Source of the DNA: Eubacterium sp.
GTDB lineage: Bacteria; Bacillota; Clostridia; Lachnospirales; Lachnospiraceae
DNA length: 12,163 bases
Assembly: GCA_020844525.1 (NCBI GenBank)
Contig: JAJGAH010000030.1
Coordinates: forward strand, 1 to 12,163
Direction: 5' to 3'
Shown: positions 5,877 to 12,028 of the stretch, piece after piece
Numbering within the stretch: the stretch's first letter is position 1
Layout of the letters: each line of letters opens with the position of its first letter
Notes under the pieces: generated by a model
Databases searched by the model: none
Seen by the model: the letters and a program-made list of their open reading frames with translations, nothing else
Told to the model about the DNA's origin: nothing
Translations under genes and position numbers: made by a program

Positions 5877-6368
5877 AGGCGGATCATCTCCATCACGGTT
5901 GCCCTGAACAGGTAACTGACAGCCTGCTGAGGGCAGCTGTGATGGAAAACAGAGCAACTGTAACCAGTAAACAAAAGAGAGTTCCAAAACGGCAGGAAAA
6001 CGTCCACCATCCGGTGCTGCTGTAGAGGAAAGAGTCAGTAATAACAAAGAATGAGCCAGTAGTCGGCAGGAATATTTTCCAGAGGGCAGGACCCTGTAAA
6101 GGAGCTAAGCTGACACCCTGGTTGTGGGCAGGCGGAACGAAGGAAGTTGGGGCAGGATCCTGGTAGACACGGGAGGTGCGCTGCCATAGCGGAACAGGGC
6201 TACACACAAGGCCATGCAGAGCGTAAATGACGACGTTCTGCTTCGTGTACCCAAAATACGCTATTTTCGTACCAGATACATCGAAATGCTCACCCTTATG
6301 GCTCATTCTTTTTCTGAGATAGCTGTAAAAACCCTTGATTTTAAAGAAAAAAACACTTGACTAAATAG
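5877..6368 (+). ncRNA. Structured IS right end, candidate guide (bridge/seek) RNA
   Basis: There are about 490 bases without a coding signal between the transposase stop and the right end. Several hairpins are visible: ACAG-CTGC...GCAG-CTGT (5919-5940), the palindrome CAGGATCCTG (6153-6162), TAGC...GCTA (6187-6202) presenting GGAACAGG in its loop, and GTAC-AAAATA...TATTTT-GTAC (6247-6272). IS1111-type elements encode their guide RNA downstream of the transposase, and this is the only stretch long enough. Exact RNA ends cannot be set from sequence alone. Sequence resembling the insertion site occurs at 6132-6146 and 6188-6194. Confidence 0.4.
6357..6362 (+). promoter_or_regulatory. Outward -35 half of IS junction promoter (right end)
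   Basis: TTGACT lies 6 bases inside the GGAG core of the right end and points out of the element. There is no -10 box at a workable distance in the present flank, so it should be silent when integrated here. Joined to the left end, it forms TTGACT-n17-TATGAT. Confidence 0.7.
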
Positions 6369-6654
6369 GGAGGATAAGTCCAACGCGTTTGCCTACACCA
6401 TCGGTGAGAACGGGGCTCCCCTGATCGATGAAGCGAAGCTTTCCATCGAGTGTGAGATGGATGGCAACGTAGAAATAGAAGGCTTCGACAACTTCATCGT
6501 AAAGATCTTGGCCACCTATGCGGATGAGAGCATTCTGAATGAAAAGGGCAAGATCAACTATCATGTATTCAAGCCGGTGCTCTTTGAGTTCCCGACCTAT
6601 GAGTATTTTGTTACCGGAAACAAGGTCGGCGACTGCGCAAAGATGAACAAGTAA
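6369..6654 (+). pseudogene. Flavin reductase, 3' half (split by IS110 element)
   Basis: The frame resumes at GAG 6370 as EDKSNAFAYTIGENGAPLID and runs to TAA 6652-6654 through IECEMDGNVEIEG and HVFKPVLFEFPTYEYFVTG. This is the C-terminal half of the flavin reductase fold, including the strand that follows the FMN-binding core. An internal ATG at 6457 has no ribosome site, so independent translation is unlikely. The first base of the GGAG core is shared with the element. A second, intact flavin reductase at 7649 may compensate for the loss. Confidence 0.85.
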
Positions 6655-6705
6655 AGACCGGAATTGTCAATATTCAACATATAGACCAGAGCAAAGGAGA
6701 AAAAG

Positions 6706-7638
6706 ATGAAATTACCTAAGATCGCACTTGGAGCATGGGCATGGGGAAATGATGGAACTTTTGGACAGAACCTCACAGCGGAGACACTTAAGCCGATTTT
6801 TGAAACCGCAATGGAGAATGGCCTGAATCTCTGGGATACCGCTTATGCGTATGGCATGGGAACATCAGAGAAGACCCTTGGAACCTTCCTAAAGGGTCTG
6901 CCGAGGGATTCCTACATCATTTCCGACAAGCTGACACCCCAGTGCATGGACTATTCCTCGAAAACACCTGTAAAGGACATGCTGGATACCGAGTACGGTT
7001 TCCTGGGAATTGACCGTATGGATATCTACTGGGTCCACAATCCCGTTGATGCCCCGAAGTGGATCACCGAGGTGGCAGAATATTTTGAAGGAAGAGAGGA
7101 TGCTCCCATGATCGGTGTATCCAACCATAATCTGGCACAGATCAAAGAGGCAGATGCGATTCTCAGAGCCCATGGACTGAAACTTGGCGCCGTGCAGAAC
7201 CATTACAGCCTGTTAAATCGCTCTTCTGAGGATTCCGGTATTCTCGATTACTGCAGAGAGAATGGAATTGTATTCTTTGCCTATATGGTCCTGGAACAGG
7301 GAGCCCTGTCCGGAAAGTACGACACAAAGCACCCGATGCCTGCAGATTCCGGCCGGGGACAGACCTATAACCCGGTCCTGGACAAGCTGGAAATCATGAA
7401 CGAAAAGCTTTCCGAAATAGCAGAGAAGCATGGTGTGGCACCTGCCCAGATCCCGGTCGCATGGTCCATTGCCAAGGGGGCCCTTCCAATCATCGGCGTC
7501 ACAAAGACCCGCCATGTGGAGGATGCGGTAAAGGCAGCAAATGTAGAGCTTAGTGCAGATGAGATCCGTGCACTGGAAGAGACAGCAGACAGCCTCGGTC
7601 TTGATGTGATCCGCGGCTGGGAAAAGAAGATGGAGTAA
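6706..7638 (+). CDS. Aldo/keto reductase (first copy)
   Basis: This 310-residue (alpha/beta)8-barrel NADPH-dependent oxidoreductase has a complete catalytic tetrad: D44 (LWDTAYAYG), Y49, K75 (ISDKL) and H111 (WVHNP). The NADP(H)-binding C-terminal signature is ALPIIGVTKTRHVEDAVKA. It would reduce aldehydes or ketones to alcohols in the cytoplasm; the substrate is unknown. The ribosome site AAAGGAGA (6693-6700) is strong. It follows the interrupted flavin reductase by 51 bases with no visible promoter, so it was probably co-transcribed with it and may now depend on read-through from the insertion sequence. The next gene starts 10 bases after its stop. Confidence 0.93.
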   Translation: MKLPKIALGAWAWGNDGTFGQNLTAETLKPIFETAMENGLNLWDTAYAYGMGTSEKTLGTFLKGLPRDSYIISDKLTPQCMDYSSKTPVKDMLDTEYGFLGIDRMDIYWVHNPVDAPKWITEVAEYFEGREDAPMIGVSNHNLAQIKEADAILRAHGLKLGAVQNHYSLLNRSSEDSGILDYCRENGIVFFAYMVLEQGALSGKYDTKHPMPADSGRGQTYNPVLDKLEIMNEKLSEIAEKHGVAPAQIPVAWSIAKGALPIIGVTKTRHVEDAVKAANVELSADEIRALEETADSLGLDVIRGWEKKME

Positions 7639-7648
7639 GAGCATATTT

Positions 7649-8260
7649 ATGAGTAAAAAAGATATCAAGCTGAGGGCAATTGTGGCACCTGTTCCGACAG
7701 TTGTTGTAAGTGCCTATGATGAAAATGAAAAACCGGATGCATGCACGCTGGGGCTGTACTATACCTGCAGCCACAGACCTCCCTGCGTAACGATCGCGAT
7801 CAATTCAACGGACAGAAGAAAGACTTTAAAGAGTATCCTGAAGAGCGGCGCCTTCGTGGTTCATTATCCTGATTCTGACCAGATCAGGGAGACTGACTAT
7901 CTTGGGGTCGAGACCGGATACAATGCCGATAAGCTTGCCAAGATCGGTTATACTGTAACGAAAGCTGAGAAGGTAAACGCGCCGGTGATTAATGAAATGC
8001 CGCTGGCGATAGAATGCAAGGTCATTCACACTTCTGATATCGGCAGTCACACACAGGTGACAGGCCAGATCATGAATGTTCAGGCAGAAGAATCTATGCT
8101 GGATGCGAACGGGCGGATCGATATAGAAAAGCTGGATCCTATGGTCTATGATGAGGAATCCCACAGCTACCGGCATGTCGGCAGAATATCTTCAAGAGCT
8201 TTTGTGCCGGGAGCGGAAATGAAGAAGACTTTTGATAAAGAAGATGGAGTAAAAAAATGA
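7649..8260 (+). CDS. Flavin reductase family protein (intact)
   Basis: This 203-residue flavin reductase-like FMN-binding protein has the N-terminal strand VAPVPTVVVSAYDEN, the segment TLGLYYTCSHRPPCVTIAI, the RKTLKSILKSGAFVVHYP helix-strand and the C-terminal HVGRISSRAFVPG. It is cytoplasmic and probably passes electrons from NAD(P)H to flavin or acts on a flavin-linked substrate. It is related in fold to the interrupted 180-residue protein but not a close duplicate. The ribosome site is weak (TAAGAG), and the gene is probably coupled to the aldo/keto reductase 10 bases upstream. It overlaps the flavodoxin gene by 4 bases (ATGA). Confidence 0.88.
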   Translation: MSKKDIKLRAIVAPVPTVVVSAYDENEKPDACTLGLYYTCSHRPPCVTIAINSTDRRKTLKSILKSGAFVVHYPDSDQIRETDYLGVETGYNADKLAKIGYTVTKAEKVNAPVINEMPLAIECKVIHTSDIGSHTQVTGQIMNVQAEESMLDANGRIDIEKLDPMVYDEESHSYRHVGRISSRAFVPGAEMKKTFDKEDGVKK

Positions 8261-8679
8261 AGACACTGGTAGCTTATTTCTCCGCAAGCGGAGTTACAAG
8301 AAGGAAAGGACAGGCATTTGCCAAGTCCCTGAACGCTGACATTTATGAAATTATCCCTAAGGATCTTTATACAGATGCAGATCTGAACTGGATGGATAAA
8401 AAGTCTCGCAGTACCCTTGAAATGCAAGATCCGGCATGCAGGCCTCAGCTTAAGGAAAAGACCACAGACCTTTCAGCATATGATACGGTTTACATCGGAT
8501 TCCCGATCTGGTGGGGAGTTGCTCCGAGAGTGATCAATACTTTTATTGAAAACAATGATCTGAGCGGAAAGAGAATTGTGATTTTTGCCACCTCAGGAGG
8601 AAGCGGGGTAGGTCCGGCTGTAAAAGATCTCCAGAAGACTTATCCGAATCTGCAGATTGAAACAGGCCGGCTTTTATAA
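8257..8679 (+). CDS. Flavodoxin, C-terminally truncated
   Basis: 140 residues of a flavodoxin. The FMN phosphate loop is YFSASGVTRRKG (residues 7-18), the isoalloxazine-contacting loop is GFPIWWGVAPRVI, and a second loop is FATSGGSGVG. Flavodoxins of this subgroup usually continue for roughly 15-20 more residues after the GRLL segment, forming the last helix. Here TAA 8677-8679 cuts it short, exactly where a MerR-like remnant begins. Loss of the last helix may destabilise the protein, so this could be a recent pseudogene. Start and regulation come from the ATGA overlap with the flavin reductase. Confidence 0.82.
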   Translation: MKTLVAYFSASGVTRRKGQAFAKSLNADIYEIIPKDLYTDADLNWMDKKSRSTLEMQDPACRPQLKEKTTDLSAYDTVYIGFPIWWGVAPRVINTFIENNDLSGKRIVIFATSGGSGVGPAVKDLQKTYPNLQIETGRLL

Positions 8680-8690
8680 TCACTGCATTG

Positions 8691-8804
8691 CCATTGGAAG
8701 AAAAGCGAAACGAAACCTTAGACGAAATTCACTTCTATGAGCGGCAGCTTCAACGTCTGGATTATCTGCGCCATGAAATTCAGAAAAATAAGAAAGGGGG
8801 ATAA
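8691..8804 (+). pseudogene. 3' remnant of a MerR-family regulator
   Basis: The frame reads LEEKRNETLDEIHFYERQLQ, then RLDYLRHEIQKN, and ends at TAA 8802-8804. This is the typical dimerisation coiled coil at the C-terminus of MerR regulators, with the heptad-like pattern and the LDYL motif. The N-terminal DNA-binding domain is absent. The frame runs back into the end of the flavodoxin gene with no start codon. The tail carries the ribosome site of the aldo/keto reductase (AAAGGGGG, 8793-8800), so the original arrangement was probably merR directly upstream of that gene. Confidence 0.68.
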
Positions 8805-8806
8805 AC

Positions 8807-9658
8807 ATGGATACGATTCAACTAAACAACGGTGTGACGATGCCTTTGATGGGTTTGGGCGTGTTTCAGGTGACAGATCAGCAGGTCTGCAAAGAAAGTG
8901 TTCTCTCTGCACTGCAAACTGGCTATCGCCTGATCGACACGGCGGCCTGTTACGGAAATGAAAAAGCAGTGGGCGAAGCCATTCGGGAAAGCGGGCTTGA
9001 CCGAAAGGAACTGTTTCTGACCTCAAAGGTCTGGATACAGGATGCGGGCTATGAGAAAACCATGCGTTCTTTTGAAAAGACGCTGGAAAATCTCGGGACG
9101 GATTACCTCGACCTGTACCTGATCCACATGCCCTACGGCGACTATCACGGCTCATGGCGGGCGATGGAGGAACTGCACCGGGCCGGAAAAATTCGTGCGA
9201 TCGGTGTCTGCAACTTCCTCCCGGATCGCCTGACCGACCTGATTTTAAGCCATGAGATCATTCCTGCGGTGAACCAGATCGAGCTGCATCCGTTCTGCCA
9301 GCAGCGGGCGCTGCGGCAGGTCATGGCTCAGTACCACATCGTTGCTATGGCGTGGGCTCCCTTTGCCGAGGGGCAAAACGGGATATTTACCCATCCGGTG
9401 TTGACCGAGATTGGCAAACAGTATGGTAAAACTCCCGCACAGGTGGTTTTGCGTTGGCTGCGTCAGGAGGGCGTGGTGGCGATTCCCAAGTCCGTTCATG
9501 CGGAGCGCATCACGCAGAATTTTGATGTGGACGATTTTACGCTGTCCTCTGCCGATATGGTACAGATCAGCGGACTGGACATGGGAAAGCCGCTGATCCT
9601 GAACATCCCCAGTCTGAATGAGGTTTACCGCCTCCACAACATTCGATTTGAACAATAA
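8807..9658 (+). CDS. Aldo/keto reductase, 2,5-diketogluconate reductase type
   Basis: This 283-residue aldo/keto reductase has the AKR5-like signatures GVTMPLMGLGVFQ near the N-terminus, GYRLIDTAACYGNE, and IPKSVHAERITQNFDVDDF for NADPH binding. The tetrad is complete: D44, Y49, K74 (TSKVW) and H107 (LIHMP). It should reduce small aldehydes such as methylglyoxal-type or keto-sugar substrates. ATG 8807 lies 6 bases after AAAGGGGG. The gene is visibly richer in G and C than those left of 8680 and follows a MerR remnant, so it belongs to a block with a different history. MerR-controlled reductases usually answer electrophile stress, which fits the neighbourhood. Confidence 0.93.
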   Translation: MDTIQLNNGVTMPLMGLGVFQVTDQQVCKESVLSALQTGYRLIDTAACYGNEKAVGEAIRESGLDRKELFLTSKVWIQDAGYEKTMRSFEKTLENLGTDYLDLYLIHMPYGDYHGSWRAMEELHRAGKIRAIGVCNFLPDRLTDLILSHEIIPAVNQIELHPFCQQRALRQVMAQYHIVAMAWAPFAEGQNGIFTHPVLTEIGKQYGKTPAQVVLRWLRQEGVVAIPKSVHAERITQNFDVDDFTLSSADMVQISGLDMGKPLILNIPSLNEVYRLHNIRFEQ

Positions 9659-9678
9659 CAAAAGATGAGGATTACAAC

Positions 9679-9810
9679 ATGAACCATCTTTTATTGGGAT
9701 GCGGGGCGCTCCTCCGGGCCTTTTCCTATGGGCCATGTGTAGTCCGGTTTGGAGCAGCTTGCGGCCCTCACCGTCTGCCTTCCGTACATTGGCTTCCCAC
9801 GCACCCTTAA
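9679..9810 (+). pseudogene. Small out-of-frame ORF, possible broken gene start
   Basis: ATG 9679 has a reasonable GAGG site (9667-9670) and opens 43 codons (MNHLLLGCGALLRAFSYGPC...) before TAA 9808-9810. From about 9743 its frame overlaps the CMD remnant in another frame, so most of it is unlikely to be real. It may be the 5' end of a gene broken by the same event. I recognise no family. Confidence 0.25.
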
Positions 9811-9865
9811 TGCGCTGGGCTGCGTGAACGAAGTTCTGTCGGAGAAGCGTAAAGGAGTAATTCAA
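9743..9865 (+). pseudogene. 3' remnant of a carboxymuconolactone decarboxylase gene
   Basis: The frame LEQLAALTVCLPYIGFPRTL followed by NALGCVNEVLSEKRK matches the last helices of CMD/AhpD-like proteins, which have the pattern E.l..l..y.GfPra.nAl....evl. A TAG at 9740-9742 closes it upstream and the CxxC-containing part is absent. It has lost its own stop and runs in frame into the aldo/keto reductase start at 9866. The tail supplies that gene's ribosome site (AAAGGAG, 9851-9857). Confidence 0.62.
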
Positions 9866-10867
9866 ATGGAATACACGAAATTAGGGCAAACCGATATTGA
9901 AATTTCCAAAGTCTGCGTAGGCTGCATGAGTTTCGGCAAGGCAGGCACCATGCACGACTGGACGCTGGACGAAGCGGCCACCGGGGAAGTGGTAAAACAC
10001 GCCCTCGACCTCGGCATCAACTTTTTTGATACAGCAAACGGCTATTCCGCCGGAACCAGCGAGGAATACCTGGGGCGGGCACTGAAAAAGAATATTGCCA
10101 GGGACAAGGTGGTCATAGCATCCAAAGTGTATTTTAACCCCGGCAGATTGTCCCGAAATGCAATTTTTCATGAAATAGACGGAAGCCTTCAAAGGCTTGA
10201 GACAGATTATCTGGATCTTTATATTATACATCGGTTCGACTACGATACGCCGATAGAAGAGACGATGGAAGCCTTAAATGACCTGGTAAAACAGGGGAAG
10301 GTGCGGGCTATCGGCGCATCCGCCATGTACGCATATCAGTTTTACAATATGCAGCAGACCGCAAAAGACCATGGGTGGGAGCAGTTCCAGACAATGGAGA
10401 ACCATTACAACCTTCTCTATCGCGAGGATGAGCGGGAAATGATCCCGATCTGCCGCCAGTGGAAGGTATCCCTGATGCCTTACAGTCCGCTTGCGGCCGG
10501 ACATCTCACACGGAATACCTGGGAAGGGAACACCCTGCGGGCAAAGACCGACCGTGTGGCCATGGGAAAATATGACCGAATGGAACAGGCAGACATTGCT
10601 ATAGTCCACCGTGTTCATGATCTTGCGGAGAAGTATCATGTAAAAATGCAGCAGGTTGCTCTCGCATGGCTCTGGGCAAGAGGTGTGACAGCCCCGATTG
10701 TCGGAGCAACAAAAGCAGCTTATCTGGAAGACGCGGCTGGTGCACTTGATGTGAAACTCACGGATGAAGACATTGCATATCTTGAAGAGCCATATATTCC
10801 CCATCCGATTGTGGGTGCAATAGACCATAACCCGCCACAGGGCGTCATGCTGCTGGACAAGAAATGA
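9866..10867 (+). CDS. Aldo/keto reductase, YajO/YhdN-like
   Basis: This 333-residue aldo/keto reductase starts MEYTKLGQTDIEISKVCVGC, typical of the Tas/YajO-like group. The tetrad is D55 (FFDTANGYS), Y60, K87 (ASKVY) and H122 (IIHRF). The C-terminal cofactor segment is TAPIVGATKAAYLEDAA. I choose ATG 9866 because AAAGGAG sits 8 bases upstream; the longer frame to 9749 only adds the CMD remnant. Its likely role is NADPH-dependent carbonyl reduction, with unknown substrate. It is the third member of its superfamily in the window and is not a close copy of the other two, so the set was assembled and not tandemly duplicated. Confidence 0.92.
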   Translation: MEYTKLGQTDIEISKVCVGCMSFGKAGTMHDWTLDEAATGEVVKHALDLGINFFDTANGYSAGTSEEYLGRALKKNIARDKVVIASKVYFNPGRLSRNAIFHEIDGSLQRLETDYLDLYIIHRFDYDTPIEETMEALNDLVKQGKVRAIGASAMYAYQFYNMQQTAKDHGWEQFQTMENHYNLLYREDEREMIPICRQWKVSLMPYSPLAAGHLTRNTWEGNTLRAKTDRVAMGKYDRMEQADIAIVHRVHDLAEKYHVKMQQVALAWLWARGVTAPIVGATKAAYLEDAAGALDVKLTDEDIAYLEEPYIPHPIVGAIDHNPPQGVMLLDKK

Positions 10868-10915
10868 GAAAAAGAGATATTATCCAGAAGAAGTATATAA
10901 ACTCGGGAGGAGCAT

Positions 10916-11242
10916 ATGAGCCTTACAGTAAATCTTTATTACCACGGGAGCAACGGCTCTGCGCGGAAATTTGCAGAGGAGATGGAGCGTTCCGGTTTGG
11001 CAGCAGCGATCAGGGCAGAAGAAGGAAACCTCAAATACAGGTACTTCATTCCCATGGATGATTCGGAGACAGTTCTTCTGATCGACAGCTGGCGTGACCA
11101 GAAAGCGCTGGATGCCCACCATGCATCGCCAATGATGAAAAAACTGGCGGAACTCCGTGAGAAGTACGATCTTCACATGGAAGTGGAGAGGTACGTTTCC
11201 ACAGACGAAGAAGTCGGCGATAAGAAGTTTATAAGGAAATGA
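10916..11242 (+). CDS. Antibiotic-biosynthesis-monooxygenase (ABM) domain protein
   Basis: This 108-residue protein has the ferredoxin-like ABM fold: LTVNLYYHGSNGSARKFAEE, then GNLKYRYFIPMDDSETVLLI, DSWRDQKALDAHHASPMM and a final strand MEVERY. Small ABM proteins include quinol monooxygenases such as YgiN, which act without metal or flavin; many others have no proven activity. The ribosome site GGGAGGAG (10903-10910) is very strong. It lies 48 bases after the aldo/keto reductase in the same operon, and its stop overlaps the start of the TTRAP-like gene (ATGA at 11239-11242). Confidence 0.85.
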   Translation: MSLTVNLYYHGSNGSARKFAEEMERSGLAAAIRAEEGNLKYRYFIPMDDSETVLLIDSWRDQKALDAHHASPMMKKLAELREKYDLHMEVERYVSTDEEVGDKKFIRK

Positions 11243-11391
11243 AGAATTTCACGAATGACGAGATGAATCTCATGTGCATTTATTGTGCCGGAAGTAACCG
11301 CACCGGACTGATGCAGAAACTTACCGAAATGAAGCATTATCTGGAGAAGGATGAAACAGAGCTGCTGGCATTGACGGGCGCGGCGGTATGA
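11239..11391 (+). CDS. TTRAP-like transposon-transfer-assisting protein, short
   Basis: 50 residues beginning MKNFTNDEMNLMCIYCAGSN and continuing RTGLMQKLTEMKHYL, then LEKDETELLAL. This matches from memory the N-terminal two thirds of TTRAP proteins found on conjugative transposons of gut Firmicutes, which normally run to about 70-80 residues and end in an acidic tail. Here TGA (11389-11391) stops the frame at ALTGAAV, where the family usually has ALTDSAL and another helix. It is probably truncated or frameshifted. It is coupled by a 4-base overlap to the ABM gene, which places a mobile-element gene inside a metabolic operon. I cannot confirm the family without a search. Confidence 0.6.
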   Translation: MKNFTNDEMNLMCIYCAGSNRTGLMQKLTEMKHYLEKDETELLALTGAAV

Positions 11392-11501
11392 GCGCTGTGT
11401 TTGACGGACTGCCGATGGACAGACCGGTTACACCGCTGAAGCTTGAACATGTGCAGTCGTTTGAGAGCGGTGCCGTTTGGCTTCGGTACAAAACACATTA
11501 A
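11388..11501 (+). CDS. Small ORF overlapping TTRAP stop, unassigned
   Basis: ATG 11388 overlaps the TGA of the TTRAP-like gene and opens 37 codons (MSAVFDGLPMDRPVTPLKLE, then HVQSFESGAVWLRYKTH) to TAA 11499-11501. The opening MSAVFDGLPMD faintly resembles the late MSDA.FDALDL segment of TTRAP proteins, so it could be the frameshifted rest of that gene. It has no ribosome site of its own other than coupling. I do not recognise the remainder. Confidence 0.35.
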   Translation: MSAVFDGLPMDRPVTPLKLEHVQSFESGAVWLRYKTH

Positions 11502-11523
11502 AAATTTGTTTGGAGGTAATGTC

Positions 11524-11961
11524 ATGAAATTTGAAAACAAGGATGCTTTTGAGCAGCACAACATGTTTGGTATGGGCGCAGCAAACACAGCATATGCCAA
11601 ATATTTTATCGGGAATTCGTTCTTGAATCCGCTCACAGATCCGAAAAAAGGACTCTTCGCAGCCAATGTAACCTTTGAACCGGGATGCCGGAATAACTGG
11701 CACATCCATCATGCAAAAAGCGGAGGCGGTCAATTGCTTATCTGCACTGCCGGTGAAGGCTGGTATCAGGAAGAAGGAAAAGACGCTGTCAGCTTGCAGG
11801 AAGGAAGCGTAGTGATGATTCCTGCAAATGTCAAACACTGGCACGGAGCAAAAAAAGACAGCTGGTTTTCTCACATTGCCGTTGAAGTACCCGGAGAGGA
11901 ATGCAGCAGCGAGTGGTGTGAACCGGTAAGTGATGAGCAATATCGCGAACTGGAAGGATAA
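11524..11961 (+). CDS. Cupin-domain protein, CMD-associated
   Basis: This 145-residue single-domain cupin has motif 1 with H60, H62 and H63 in NNWHIHHAKSGGGQLLI, with Q70 where a glutamate is usual, and the glycine of GEGWYQEEG. Motif 2 is IPANVKHWHGAK with H105 and H107. These should bind a divalent metal in the barrel. Cupins of this type are commonly found beside carboxymuconolactone decarboxylase-like genes, as here. Their substrates are mostly unknown. ATG 11524 is set by GGAGGT (11512-11517); an upstream GTG in frame at 11443 lacks a ribosome site. The gene probably shares a transcript with the CMD gene 67 bases downstream. Confidence 0.88.
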   Translation: MKFENKDAFEQHNMFGMGAANTAYAKYFIGNSFLNPLTDPKKGLFAANVTFEPGCRNNWHIHHAKSGGGQLLICTAGEGWYQEEGKDAVSLQEGSVVMIPANVKHWHGAKKDSWFSHIAVEVPGEECSSEWCEPVSDEQYRELEG

Positions 11962-12028
11962 ACAGCGGCGTTAAAGACACTTGGCAGAAATCTGTGAAAG
12001 AAGATACCGAAAGAAAGGAAAAAACATT

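Larger units (their letters stand above)
4454..6372 (+). mobile_element. IS110-family insertion sequence, complete (~1.92 kb)
   Basis: The element is delimited by the restored reading frame of the flavin reductase gene. The core GGAG is present at both ends (4450-4453 and 6369-6372), so the boundaries are uncertain by up to 4 bases; one core copy is counted as part of the element. It encodes one DEDD/serine transposase, with about 130 bases before it and about 490 bases after it. I found no terminal inverted repeats and no target duplication beyond the core, as expected for IS110-type recombination. The long 3' non-coding end favours the IS1111 subgroup layout. It lies in the same direction as the host operon. 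Confidence 0.88.

Noticed and set aside
5893..6306. Reverse-strand frames in the IS right end (up to 137 codons)
   Set aside because: They have no start signals and a biased composition. The stretch fits a structured non-coding RNA region better.
8675..8680. TATAAT at the end of the flavodoxin gene as a promoter for the second block
   Set aside because: There is no acceptable -35 box 15-19 bases upstream, and it lies inside the recombination joint.
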